From an uncultured Prevotellaceae bacterium (GTDB lineage: Bacteria; Bacteroidota; Bacteroidia; Bacteroidales; Bacteroidaceae), in assembly GCA_905202115.1 (NCBI GenBank), contig CAJKQZ010000031.1:1-18404 (forward strand): 18,404 nt of DNA, in the 5' to 3' direction. Below, piece by piece: positions 1 through 8,250 of the stretch; within the stretch, counting starts at the first letter, position 1, and every line of letters starts with the position of its first letter. The notes under the pieces were generated by a model that searched no databases, was not told the origin of the DNA, and was given only the letters and a program-made list of their open reading frames with translations. The position numbers and the translations under genes are program-made.

Positions 1-27
1 ATTTTTTAGGCTCTTTTTGCAGGCATG

Positions 28-55
28 AAAAAATCCACCTGACAAAATGTCAGGT
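28..55 (-). terminator. Intrinsic terminator downstream of the his/lipoprotein operon
   Basis: A perfect 8-bp stem (37-44 ACCTGACA with 48-55 TGTCAGGT) has a 3-nt loop. Read on the minus strand, the stem is followed after two bases by a run of six T (28-33). This is a classical Rho-independent terminator for leftward transcription. It lies about 215 nt beyond the stop of the last gene (270) and is the first clear terminator after hisB. The intervening 56-269 stretch holds no convincing gene on either strand. Confidence 0.75.
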
Positions 56-269
56 CAATAAAAAAGGCAGACAACTACGGCCGTATTTCCATAACCGAAA
101 ACATCAATGCCGGTTTTAACAATACAGTGCCGTCTACAGACAAGCACCATTATAATAAAAAGAACAGTAAATAAAAATCTTACACTCAGGACGAAACTAT
201 ATATTATTCTCTGTTACTATCCTATACATAGCTTTGATTCGTACTCAGAAACGGAAAAAGCATTATAAA

Positions 270-845
270 TCATCTTCCTCCTTCAACAAGTTCCGGTTCG
301 AAAACAAGATAAGGATTTCCGCCATGAATGTCATCCGGTTCCGTTTCTCCGCCAGACGCGCCGTCACACCAGGCATAGCTCTGCAAATCATAAATGCCAT
401 AGGTTCTGAAATACGACTTAACTGTTCCCGACAACAGAATCAAGCGGCCCTTGTTCGTTGGATTGTCCTCAAGGTTCAATGTATTTCTGAAATCCGTATC
501 CTTTACCAATCGCACCGGCATACATTTCTTCGGATCCGTTTCATTCTTGTCGTCGGCTATAAGAATATTCGAATTTGTATTGTAAGGAGGTCGGAACACT
601 GCGTATGTCAAAACCAATCCAGGTATTGCTCCGACAATATAACCCTTTATCCCTACCGCATTTATCGACGACAAGTCCTCGTCGGTGCCATTCTCGGCAA
701 GATACAACGCCTGCGAGACAGTCAACGTATCAGACAAATCTACTGTAGGCGGTTCCTTATCCTTGTTTCCGGATTTGTTAAAGTCTACTTTCTCGCAACC
801 GGCCAAAATGCAGACAGCAACAATTAATACGAAACGGGAAAGCAT
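270..845 (-). CDS. DUF6359-like OB-fold lipoprotein at the end of the his operon
   Basis: This 191-residue protein begins with a lipoprotein signal peptide: hydrophobic residues 5-14 and lipobox LAGC with lipid Cys17. The mature part (about 40-160) has the pattern of the Bacteroidetes DUF6359 family: a 'TVSQAL' start, 'VGIKGYIVG' near 64-72, a conserved Cys-Met-Pro-Val-Arg stretch near 108-112, 'LNLEDNP' near 123-129, and a closing 'LLSGTVKSYF' strand. The family assignment is from memory of that pattern; molecular function is unknown to me. The start lies 13 nt after the hisB stop, which suggests co-transcription with the his genes although nothing in it suggests histidine synthesis. A secreted, membrane-anchored accessory protein is the most that can be said. 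Confidence 0.7.
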   Translation of the reverse strand: MLSRFVLIVAVCILAGCEKVDFNKSGNKDKEPPTVDLSDTLTVSQALYLAENGTDEDLSSINAVGIKGYIVGAIPGLVLTYAVFRPPYNTNSNILIADDKNETDPKKCMPVRLVKDTDFRNTLNLEDNPTNKGRLILLSGTVKSYFRTYGIYDLQSYAWCDGASGGETEPDDIHGGNPYLVFEPELVEGGR

Positions 846-858
846 ACCAGTTTCTTAC

Positions 859-1932
859 TTACAAAACGCCTTTTGACGAAGGCAGATAATAATGTTGCAG
901 ATCGCGGTGCACCGCCATTTTAACAGCACGGGCAAAAGCCTTGAATACACCTTCTATCTTATGGTGTTCGTTCTCACCCTGCGCGGAAACGTTAAGATTC
1001 ATAAGTGCATTATCGGCCAGGCTCTTGAAGAAGTGATAAAAAAGTTCGGTAGGAACATCGCCAATGCGTTCACGCCTGAAATCTACATTCCAGACGGTCC
1101 ACGGCCTGCCGGAAAAATCTATCGCAACACTGCAAAGACAATCATCCATCGGCAACTGGAAACCATAACGCTGTATTCCCTTTTTGTCTCCGAGCGCCTT
1201 GTTCAAACATTGTCCTAAAACGATTGCCGTATCCTCTACTGTATGGTGCTCGTCCACATTCAAATCGCCCTTTGCATGAATGGCAAGATCGATATTTCCA
1301 TGCTTAGCTATCTGTTCCAGCATGTGATCGAAAAATCCGAGCCCTGTGGAAATATCACACCGACCTTCCCCGTCAAGATTCATATCTATGAATATGTCGG
1401 TTTCCGCTGTCTTACGATGTATTGAGGATGTCCTGCAACCGGCAATTACTATATCGGCAATTTTGTTCCAGTCCATCGTTTCCGAAAGCTTCAAAGCCTT
1501 ACAGGAAAGGTTCTTGGCAAGAATCACATCCGTATCGCGATCGCCTATAACATAGCTGTTCTCCAAATCATAGTCGCCCGTCATATATTTGGCAAGCATG
1601 GCCACTCCCGGTTTGCGGGTAGGAGCATTATCATCGGGGAACGTTCTGTCTATCAATATATCGTTGAATTTTATTCCCTCGCCCTCGAGAGTTTGCAATA
1701 TAAAATTATGAACAGGCCAGAACGTTTCTTCGGGAAACGCTTCTGTGCCCAATCCGTCCTGGTTGGTTACCATTACAAACTCATAATCTGTAAGATTTGC
1801 AATCATCCGCAAAGCATGAAAAACATCAGGAACAAAACGTAGCTTTGTAAAAGAATCGACTTGCTCATCCTCAGGTTCAAAAACAAGCGTTCCGTCTCGG
1901 TCTATGAAAAGGGCTTTCTTCATCGTTGACAT
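859..1932 (-). CDS. hisB: Bifunctional histidinol-phosphatase / imidazoleglycerol-phosphate dehydratase
   Basis: HisB catalyses two histidine synthesis steps, IGP dehydration (EC 4.2.1.19) and histidinol-phosphate hydrolysis (EC 3.1.3.15). The protein is 357 residues from this start. Residues 5-165 form the HAD phosphatase domain: DRDGT at 11-15 with nucleophile Asp11 and Asp13, VTNQDG at 55-60, and GDRDTD at 130-135. Residues about 170-357 form the dehydratase, with GLGFFDHMLEQ near 197-207, DEHHTVED near 227-234 and the second His/Glu motif NEHHKIEG near 321-328, which bind the metals. The zinc-loop cysteines of the E. coli phosphatase domain are absent (see findings). The ATG at 1932 follows the hisC stop by one base; the ATG at 1923 (giving MKKALFIDRDGT) is equally plausible. 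An in-frame ATG at 2004 would overlap hisC by 71 nt and is unlikely. Confidence 0.95.
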   Translation of the reverse strand: MSTMKKALFIDRDGTLVFEPEDEQVDSFTKLRFVPDVFHALRMIANLTDYEFVMVTNQDGLGTEAFPEETFWPVHNFILQTLEGEGIKFNDILIDRTFPDDNAPTRKPGVAMLAKYMTGDYDLENSYVIGDRDTDVILAKNLSCKALKLSETMDWNKIADIVIAGCRTSSIHRKTAETDIFIDMNLDGEGRCDISTGLGFFDHMLEQIAKHGNIDLAIHAKGDLNVDEHHTVEDTAIVLGQCLNKALGDKKGIQRYGFQLPMDDCLCSVAIDFSGRPWTVWNVDFRRERIGDVPTELFYHFFKSLADNALMNLNVSAQGENEHHKIEGVFKAFARAVKMAVHRDLQHYYLPSSKGVL

Positions 1933-1933
1933 A

Positions 1934-2989
1934 TTATAACTTCGCTTTTGCAGAATATTTTCGCATTGCGGCAAGTAATTGTGTATTCTCGGCAGGAGAA
2001 CCAACCGTTATACGCAGGCAGTTATTGCAAAGGGTAACATTCGACCTGTTACGTACTATAACACCACATTCTACAAGGTAGTCGTAAACAGATTGCGCAT
2101 TTTCAAAACGCGCAAGGAAAAAATTGGCATCCGTAGGAAATACTTTTTTGCAATAAGGCAGTATCGATACCGAATCCATAAGGCGTAAACGCTCGCCTAA
2201 TATTATATTAACCCATTTATCTACGTCGAAACTCCTCGCAACTACAGCCAAAGCCTCACGTTGTGCCAGCTCGTTTATATTATACGGATATTTAACATTA
2301 TTGAAATATGAAATTATCTCACTTGAAGCGAAAGCCATTCCTACACGTATACCCGCACTTCCCCATGCTTTAGAGAAAGTGTTGAGAACAATCATATTGG
2401 GATATTTTGCAAGCTCACTCCGGAATGTCTTCTGCCTGGTAAAATCAGAATAGGCTTCATCGATGATTACGACACCGTCAAAGGTCTCTAAAACCTTTAC
2501 GACTTCTTCACGCGGAAGCATGTTGCCCGTGGGGTTGTTAGGAGTGCACAGAAATATCAGCTTGGTATGCTCATCGGTTGCCTTAAGAAGCTTATCTGCC
2601 TTAAAACTGAAATCTTTTTCGAGCTCCACCGTTCGATATTCCACATTATTTATTTCTGCCGAAACAAGATACATTCCGTAAGTAGGCTCTATCGCTACAA
2701 CATTATCTATTCCTGGTTCGCAAAATATACGGAAAGAAAGATCTATTGCCTCATCGCTGCCGTTTCCCAAAAATATACACTCTTCAGGAACACCTTTAAC
2801 CGCAGAAAGTTTCGCTTTAAGTTCCCGCTGCAAAGGGTCAGGATATCTGTTATACGGAGAATTATACGGAATCTCATTGGCATCGAGAAAAACTTCCGCA
2901 TGGCCTGTAAATTCATTACGGGCACAACTGTACGGTTTCAGACGCTGAATGTTCGGACGAACGAGTTCTTTGAGAGATTTCATCTTCAT
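1934..2989 (-). CDS. hisC: Histidinol-phosphate aminotransferase
   Basis: HisC is a PLP-dependent fold-type I aminotransferase (EC 2.6.1.9) that converts imidazole-acetol phosphate to histidinol phosphate with glutamate as amino donor. The 351 residues match the family length. Visible motifs are GNGSDEAI near 75-82, CTPNNPTGN at 148-156, DEAYSDF at 177-183, the PLP-lysine motif TFSKAWGSAG with Lys207, and the phosphate-binding Arg in IRVGMAF near 215. It begins 3 nt after the hisD stop, and its stop is one base from the hisB start, so the genes are tightly packed and probably translationally coupled. An alternative start at 2983 would remove two residues. Confidence 0.96.
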   Translation of the reverse strand: MKMKSLKELVRPNIQRLKPYSCARNEFTGHAEVFLDANEIPYNSPYNRYPDPLQRELKAKLSAVKGVPEECIFLGNGSDEAIDLSFRIFCEPGIDNVVAIEPTYGMYLVSAEINNVEYRTVELEKDFSFKADKLLKATDEHTKLIFLCTPNNPTGNMLPREEVVKVLETFDGVVIIDEAYSDFTRQKTFRSELAKYPNMIVLNTFSKAWGSAGIRVGMAFASSEIISYFNNVKYPYNINELAQREALAVVARSFDVDKWVNIILGERLRLMDSVSILPYCKKVFPTDANFFLARFENAQSVYDYLVECGVIVRNRSNVTLCNNCLRITVGSPAENTQLLAAMRKYSAKAKL

Positions 2990-2992
2990 TTT

Positions 2993-4279
2993 TTATTTTT
3001 CAAGGCTTTTCAACCTTAAAGTCATAGCATTTTTATGCGCATCAAGACCTTCGGCCGACGCCATAAGCTCAACGGCATGACCAATAGAATTAATTCCTTC
3101 AGGAGTAAGTTTCTGCAAAGTCATTTTGCGAACGAAACTATCAAGACTCAAACCTCCGTACGAACGAGCATAAGCTTTTGTAGGAAGAGTATGGTTTGTT
3201 CCGGAAGCATAATCACCGGCACTTTCACAAGAATAATTTCCAAGAAATACAGAGCCGGCATGAGTTATCCTACGGGAGACATCGACATAATCTTTCGTGG
3301 AAATTATCAAATGTTCCGGCGCATATTCATTTGTTATGGCAACAGCCGTGTCCATATCTTCTACATAAATTGTTTTACTATGCAAAAGAGCCTGTTCTGC
3401 AATCTCTTTTCTCGACAAATGCTGCAACTGCTCAGAAAGTTCCAGTTCGACTTTACCTATCAAATCCAAATCTGTAGAAACAAAAAGTACCTGGCTATCC
3501 GCTCCATGCTCCGCCTGACTAAGAAGATCGGCTGCTATAAAAGCAGGATTGGCTGTTTCATCGGCAAGAACTTCTACTTCACTCGGACCTGCCGGCATAT
3601 CTATGGCTACATCTTCAAGCGAAACAAGCTGTTTGGCAGCAACGACATATTGGTTGCCAGGCCCGAAAATTTTATCGACTTTCGGAACACTTTCCGTCCC
3701 GTAAGCCATAGCGGCTATCGCCTGTGAACCACCCGCCTTGAAAACTTTAGTAACACCTGCAACTCTGGCGGCATAAAGTACGGCTGGATTGATTTTTCCA
3801 TTAACGTCCGGAGGCGAACAAAGCACTATCTCATCACAGCCTGCAATCTTTGCAGGAATAGCAAGCATTAATACTGTCGAAAACAAAGGAGCTGTCCCTC
3901 CCGGTATATACAGGCCCACCTTTTCAATAGGCACAGCGCGCTGAATGCACGTCACACCAGGAGAGGTTTCTACTTCTATTTCGTTAAAGCGTTGGGCTGC
4001 ATGAAACTTGTATATATTGTTATATGCTATCTCTATCGCATTTTTCAAATTTTCGGGAACAGAACTGACGGCATCATAGAACTCGCTATCTTCCACAACC
4101 AGATTTTCAATGTTCACATGGTCGAATTTCAACTCATACCTACGCAAAGCCTCATCTCCTCCACTACGGACTTCTTTCATTACTTCGCTTACTATTAAAA
4201 ATAACTTTTGAGTTCCTAATGAAGGTCTTCGCAAAAGCTCACTCCACGTATCAGGATGTGGATTCTTTATTATTCTCAT
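2993..4279 (-). CDS. hisD: Histidinol dehydrogenase
   Basis: HisD performs the last two steps of histidine synthesis, the NAD-dependent four-electron oxidation of histidinol to histidine (EC 1.1.1.23). From this start the protein has 428 residues, normal for the family. Motifs are the PGGTAPL stretch near 127-133, GPGNQYV near 207-213, DMPAGPSE near 228-235, the zinc-site SQAEHG (Gln255 and His258), the general base pair Glu322-His323 in NEYAPEH, and Asp356 in ESAGDYASGTNH. The ATG at 4279 is chosen; two GTG codons just before it (4282 and 4285) are in frame but give an unusual N-terminus. The start is 13 nt after the hisG stop. Confidence 0.96.
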   Translation of the reverse strand: MRIIKNPHPDTWSELLRRPSLGTQKLFLIVSEVMKEVRSGGDEALRRYELKFDHVNIENLVVEDSEFYDAVSSVPENLKNAIEIAYNNIYKFHAAQRFNEIEVETSPGVTCIQRAVPIEKVGLYIPGGTAPLFSTVLMLAIPAKIAGCDEIVLCSPPDVNGKINPAVLYAARVAGVTKVFKAGGSQAIAAMAYGTESVPKVDKIFGPGNQYVVAAKQLVSLEDVAIDMPAGPSEVEVLADETANPAFIAADLLSQAEHGADSQVLFVSTDLDLIGKVELELSEQLQHLSRKEIAEQALLHSKTIYVEDMDTAVAITNEYAPEHLIISTKDYVDVSRRITHAGSVFLGNYSCESAGDYASGTNHTLPTKAYARSYGGLSLDSFVRKMTLQKLTPEGINSIGHAVELMASAEGLDAHKNAMTLRLKSLEK

Positions 4280-4292
4280 CACCACGACGGTA

Positions 4293-5144
4293 TTATAAAA
4301 TCATTTTCTCTATCGGCAACACAAGGATTCCCTGAGCTCCGGCCGCTTTAAGCTGTCCGATTATTTCCCAGAAACGTTTTTCATCGAGCACCGTATGAAT
4401 ACTGCACCATTCATTATCGGCAAGCGGCATTATAGTGGGACTTTTTATTCCTGGAAGCACAGCGACAATGTCGTTCACCTTGTCCCGTGGAGCATTCATT
4501 AGAACATATTTCTTATCTTCCGCAATGCGAACCGATTTCATCCTAAACAGAAGCTCATTAAGAATCTCACGTTTTTCATCGCCGAGTTCCCTGTTCGCTA
4601 TAAGAATCGCCTCGCTTTTCATTACGGTCTCCACCTCGCGAAGGTTATTGCTAACAAGGGTGGAACCGGAACTTACTATATCGAATATGGCATCGGCAAG
4701 CCCTATGGCGGGAGAAATTTCCACGCTACCGGTTATAACCTGTATCTTGGCGTTTATTTTCTTTTCCGACAAGAATTTTTTCAGAATATTGGGGTAGGAA
4801 GTCGCTATCTTCTTCCCGTCGAACCATTGCAAGCCGCGATATTCAACATCTTTAGGTACTGCAAGCGAAAGACGGCAGCGGCTGAAGCCCAGACGTTCTA
4901 CAATTTCGGCGTCCTCGCCACGTTCCAAAAACTCGTTTTCGCCAACGATACCTATATCAGCCACACCTGTTGCAACGGTTTCCGGAATATCGTCATCGCG
5001 CATATATAAAGCCTGCAAAGGAAAAGTGGAAGAATCCGACAGCAAAGAGCGTTTAGACACGCTCAATTTCACATCTGCTTCAGCAAGCAAAGACATAGTG
5101 TCTTCGTTAAGCCTTCCTTTCGACTGGATCGCTATTCTAATCAT
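4293..5144 (-). CDS. hisG: ATP phosphoribosyltransferase, long form
   Basis: HisG catalyses the committed step of histidine synthesis, the condensation of ATP and PRPP (EC 2.4.2.17). The chosen start gives 283 residues. The protein opens with the conserved strand IRIAIQSKGRL, has GVADIGIVGEN at 60-70 and the PRPP-binding loop DAIFDIVSSGSTL at 151-163. The C-terminal 75 residues (about 208-283, with SPTIMPL and VLPIEKM) form the ACT-like regulatory domain of the long, HisZ-independent form, which is normally feedback-inhibited by histidine. An upstream in-frame ATG (5255) would add 37 residues that overlap the previous gene and lack family similarity, so it was rejected. The gap to the upstream gene is 34 nt and holds no clear promoter. 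Confidence 0.96.
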   Translation of the reverse strand: MIRIAIQSKGRLNEDTMSLLAEADVKLSVSKRSLLSDSSTFPLQALYMRDDDIPETVATGVADIGIVGENEFLERGEDAEIVERLGFSRCRLSLAVPKDVEYRGLQWFDGKKIATSYPNILKKFLSEKKINAKIQVITGSVEISPAIGLADAIFDIVSSGSTLVSNNLREVETVMKSEAILIANRELGDEKREILNELLFRMKSVRIAEDKKYVLMNAPRDKVNDIVAVLPGIKSPTIMPLADNEWCSIHTVLDEKRFWEIIGQLKAAGAQGILVLPIEKMIL

Positions 5145-5178
5145 TGTTTGTCTGTTAAAATCTTTTGTTTCTATAAAT

Positions 5179-6291
5179 TCATTTATTATCCTCAGACTGA
5201 GAATTTTTCGACGCAAGACGCAGCATTCCGAGCGACGAAATACAAAACGTTTCATTCACATGAATCATCACAGCAAAGGTTTCAGAGACATTGTTGTCCG
5301 AAGATTCTTCGCCGGCTGTTTTATTTACAGTGAAATTCACATCATATTCCGGTTCATTCACCTTATTATTATCTGTTCTTCGTATCTGGAAATCATTATT
5401 CACGGTAAATTTCAACCCATTCGGATTGCTTTGCCATAATTTTTGCGCGAAAATCTTCACATCGTCTTCCGTTGCATTTTTCTTATTAAGAAAATTATCC
5501 ATCACATCGGTTACGCAAGCGGAAAGTTTGTCGTAATCACGAGTGGATAACGACGTAAAAAAGGATTTGCAAACATCCTTTATCTTCTTTTCATACACTC
5601 CCTGCACAACATTCCCCTGCCCCTGCCTTGCCTGCTCGGCATACAGACCGTCGGGATGATTACGCAAATAAATATCGTATGCTTCTACTGTATTCAATAT
5701 AGTGGCTTCCACATAATCAAGAGAATCTATTTTGTCGTTGCAGGCCTGTTCAAAAGCACTGCCATTATGATTGGATAAGAAACGCAGAAAACCGCCGCGC
5801 GTTCTGTTCACACAGGCATCATTCCAATCATTTATCTCTGTAACGAGTCCCGCCAGCAAAGCCTTCACTTCAATGACGTGTGCTCCTTCAGGATAATCGG
5901 CAAGGTACTGACTGCAAAGCGCCGTATCTTTTGCAGAAATGACATTTTCGTATGCTTCCTGCTCGCTGCGGGCCCTTTCTCTGTCTGTTACATAGAAATA
6001 TCCGCCGGCACCGATTGCCGCCAGAACTATCAGCACTATCAAGACTATGAGAGCTACCGGCTTGCGTTTCTTCGAAGATGTTCCCGAAACTTCAGATTCG
6101 CACAAACCCATAACCGGCGTATTCTGGAGCGAGGCTCCGCAAGCTGGACAGGAACTTTCTGTTCTGAGAACCACCTTTCCACAATCAGGACAAGTTTTAA
6201 TATTACCGGAAATGCGGACTCCGCAATGCGGACATTTCTCTGCCGAAGTGGAGACCTCATTATTGCATTCCGGACATTTGATTATCGACAT
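5179..6291 (-). CDS. Membrane protein with two double zinc ribbons and an extracytoplasmic domain
   Basis: The 370-residue protein starts with two short zinc ribbons, CPEC...CPHC (Cys6, 9, 20, 23) and CPDC...CPAC (Cys34, 37, 48, 51). A basic stretch (SKKRK, 73-77) precedes one transmembrane helix (about 78-101). Beyond the helix come two related segments, YLADYPEGAHV near 129-139 and YLRNHPDGLYAEQA near 208-221, that look like degenerate helical repeats. A C-terminal region from about 232 ('VCKSFFTSLSTRDYDKLSACV') may be NTF2-like. The inferred topology is ribbons in the cytoplasm and the rest in the periplasm. Zinc-ribbon membrane proteins of this layout are common in Bacteroidetes, but I know no proven function. 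It sits 34 nt upstream of hisG in the same direction. The start at 6291 is chosen over 6336 because the ribbon begins five residues later. Confidence 0.8.
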   Translation of the reverse strand: MSIIKCPECNNEVSTSAEKCPHCGVRISGNIKTCPDCGKVVLRTESSCPACGASLQNTPVMGLCESEVSGTSSKKRKPVALIVLIVLIVLAAIGAGGYFYVTDRERARSEQEAYENVISAKDTALCSQYLADYPEGAHVIEVKALLAGLVTEINDWNDACVNRTRGGFLRFLSNHNGSAFEQACNDKIDSLDYVEATILNTVEAYDIYLRNHPDGLYAEQARQGQGNVVQGVYEKKIKDVCKSFFTSLSTRDYDKLSACVTDVMDNFLNKKNATEDDVKIFAQKLWQSNPNGLKFTVNNDFQIRRTDNNKVNEPEYDVNFTVNKTAGEESSDNNVSETFAVMIHVNETFCISSLGMLRLASKNSQSEDNK

Positions 6292-6367
6292 GATATTTCT
6301 TTTTTCTTTCAGTCTACCTATTACCCTATAAAGCAACTATTTTTCAAAAAAATGAAATTAATATTTG

Positions 6368-6397
6368 CAAAAGTAACACTATCTCGGGAAAAACAAG
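6368..6397 (-). promoter_or_regulatory. Candidate Bacteroides-type promoter for the zinc-ribbon/his operon
   Basis: On the minus strand TACTTTTG (6375-6368) matches the Bacteroides -7 consensus TAnnTTTG. CTTG (6397-6394) lies 18 bases upstream, one mismatch from the -33 TTTG element and close to the usual 19-21 spacing. Initiation would fall near 6360, about 70 nt before the zinc-ribbon ATG. I found no comparable match in the 34 nt before hisG, so the his genes may be expressed from here. This rests on consensus matching only. Confidence 0.45.
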
Positions 6398-6434
6398 AAT
6401 TTTATCTTACGGATTTTGATTATAAATGACATTT

Positions 6435-6478
6435 GAAACGCCCCCTGAAGTTTTGTACAAAACTTCAGGGGGCGTTTC
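6435..6478. repeat. 44-bp perfect palindrome, possible bidirectional terminator
   Basis: The arms 6435-6456 and 6457-6478 are exact reverse complements (22 bp each). The outer part is GAAACGCCCCCTGAAG and the centre TTTTGTACAAAA. It would form a very stable GC-rich hairpin on either strand. It lies 162 nt past the stop of the SusD-like gene and about 40 nt upstream of the candidate promoter of the next operon, so termination of leftward transcription is likely. The usual T-run is only TTTC on both sides. The rest of the 6292-6639 intergenic stretch (6479-6639) shows no gene or further clear signal. Confidence 0.65.
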
Positions 6479-6639
6479 ATTGTCGTCCGAAAACAGACAT
6501 ATAAACTATGTAAAGAAAAGATTTCCATAAAACAGCAGGAAACTCCCTATTATATATAGTCAATTCCGTATGAATATTCTGCTTTTATTTCATAGAAACA
6601 GGCATTTACAATGTTTTTCCGTACAATTGATTGAATGGT

Positions 6640-8001
6640 TCAATAGCCTGGATTTTGTAACATCGCAGGAAAACTTTTTATCTCGGATTGCGGCAGAGGC
6701 ATAAGAAGCTCATAGGCTTCACATCCTGCCACAGTCAGTGCTTGCCCCGTCCGTTTCAACATTGTCCAGTAGCCCCAATATTGCTTCTGCTCTTTCCATT
6801 CGGCCGACAGCGAGGACTTGTCCGCTGAGGCTTCCATACCTGCCTCTTTAAGCAGCAATGCGGTCTTTTCTGACGTATAATTAGGAAGTCTTCCACCGAA
6901 AATACGGTATATTTCAGAATCGGTTTGTTCATCTACGGTTATACTGAAATCGGACGAGCAATTACCAAGCAGATACTGAGCCTCTTCTTTATTGCCCGAA
7001 CTCAAAGCAATCTCGGCACGAAGAGCCTTTACAGTCTCCATAGTAATGTGCCACCCGCATTCGGGCAAACAACCGATTTCCTGCAGAATAGCATCCAATT
7101 GAGCACACATCTCCTGCGGCTGTAATACAGGCGAGCACAAGATTTCGTCATAATTGTCGGAAGCACCGGCTAATGTAATGTAAGGTACACGCCCCCAAAG
7201 TTGTGACAGATTATAATAAACCATGCACCTCAAGGCTTTCGCCTCGTTAAGATAGGCTATACAATTATGTAAGTCTCCTCCTACCGTTTCAAGGGCGTTT
7301 ATCGCCATATTGGTCTCATTGATTACTTTGTAGGCCGCATTCCAGGTATCGGCCACATTGCCGTCGTATGGAGTGATAGCCGGCGCGGGGCAATCATCAA
7401 AACCGGTACGTGTAAGCCTTATCTTCTCCAACTGCAGTTGCTTGTACTCATAATTCAACAAATCACGGTAAATAGCAGAGATTGCGCTTTGTACATTGTT
7501 TTCATTCTGCCAGAAATATTCTTCTCTTATAGTATCTGCAGGTACGGGAATTTTTATGTTATCCATTAATTCATCTTCATATTTCTTTTTCAGCTCATCG
7601 ATTTTCCCTTCACTGCCGTCATACAGAGCAAGCATAACGGCAGAATCGCCACTGACGAGTGACATACTGTTGCCGGTAATGCCTACGACAGCAACAAGAA
7701 CTTCTCCTCCGGAAAGCCTTACGGTAAGCAAATTTTCAACGAGAGTATATTGAAACGGGATATTTTCCGACACCCAACCATTTTCATATCCTTCAGCCGT
7801 CGGTATCGACGAGTAAGTATGAGAAGTTACCGCACCCGTACCGTCTTTGCGGAATTCTACAGCATAAATTGTTTCGTCTTCAATGCAATACCAATTTCCG
7901 GCCACTCCATTCTTTACGGAAACATCATCATCAGAATTTGAACAGGAAACAAACAGGATAAGGCATGTCAGAATCATTACAAAATATCGCATTCTATTCA
8001 T
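6640..8001 (-). CDS. Lipoprotein fusing a lipocalin-like domain to a short SusD-like domain
   Basis: From this start the protein has 453 residues, a signal peptide and lipid Cys20 (LFVSC). Residues about 32-127 resemble a lipocalin-like beta-barrel: 'GVAGNWYCIEDETIYAVEFRKDG' opening and alternating hydrophobic strands. Residues about 160-453 are SusD/RagB-like: an N-terminal helix with 'NVQSAISAIYRDLLNYEY', the 'WNAAYKVINETNMAINALE' repeat, 'AKALRCMVYYNLSQLWG' near 254-270, and the typical ending 'LMPLPQSEI...NPGY'. SusD proteins bind glycans or other nutrients above a SusC TonB-dependent porin. No SusC is present next to this gene, and its SusD part (about 290 residues) is short for the family (about 500). 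ATG codons at 8028, 8010 and 7992 are alternatives; 8001 gives a standard signal peptide. A TAnnTTTG match lies at 8017-8024 without a -33 partner. Confidence 0.75.
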   Translation of the reverse strand: MNRMRYFVMILTCLILFVSCSNSDDDVSVKNGVAGNWYCIEDETIYAVEFRKDGTGAVTSHTYSSIPTAEGYENGWVSENIPFQYTLVENLLTVRLSGGEVLVAVVGITGNSMSLVSGDSAVMLALYDGSEGKIDELKKKYEDELMDNIKIPVPADTIREEYFWQNENNVQSAISAIYRDLLNYEYKQLQLEKIRLTRTGFDDCPAPAITPYDGNVADTWNAAYKVINETNMAINALETVGGDLHNCIAYLNEAKALRCMVYYNLSQLWGRVPYITLAGASDNYDEILCSPVLQPQEMCAQLDAILQEIGCLPECGWHITMETVKALRAEIALSSGNKEEAQYLLGNCSSDFSITVDEQTDSEIYRIFGGRLPNYTSEKTALLLKEAGMEASADKSSLSAEWKEQKQYWGYWTMLKRTGQALTVAGCEAYELLMPLPQSEIKSFPAMLQNPGY

Positions 8002-8128
8002 AACCGTCATATAATACAAATTTAACATTCATGTGGGTTCGGTATAAGACTATACTTATCTTTCGATTTTGCAGACAAATACGGTCACCCGCCAAGTAGT
8101 TGAGAATCAACAGGTGTATATGTAGCAA

Positions 8129-8170
8129 AAAATATGTCTGAGATATTTTAAAATATCTCAGACATATTTT
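8129..8170. repeat. 42-bp perfect AT-rich palindrome, related to a repeat at the right end
   Basis: The arms 8129-8149 and 8150-8170 are exact reverse complements (21 bp each), with core AAAATATCTCAGACATATTT on the right arm. The same 20-mer occurs at 18360-18379. The palindrome lies 128 nt upstream of the SusD-like start. It could be an operator, a terminator or a dispersed palindromic element; the sequence alone does not decide. Confidence 0.7.
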
Positions 8171-8250
8171 CGATTATCTCCCTTGTATTTTCAATTTCCT
8201 GCGGGAAGTTTTTTACCATACAAAAAAATATATTTTTTTCATGAAAGTCC

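Noticed and set aside
234..827. Long plus-strand reading frame opposite the DUF6359-like lipoprotein
   Set aside because: It is the antisense shadow of a gene with a clear lipoprotein signal and family pattern, and its translation is rich in Arg and Tyr with no domain.
859..2004. Longer hisB from the ATG at 2004
   Set aside because: It would overlap hisC by 71 nt and add residues with no HisB similarity; starts at 1932 or 1923 place DRDGT at the expected distance.
4293..5255. Longer hisG from the ATG at 5255
   Set aside because: The 37 extra residues overlap the upstream gene and do not resemble the family, whose start is the MIRIAIQSKGRL strand.
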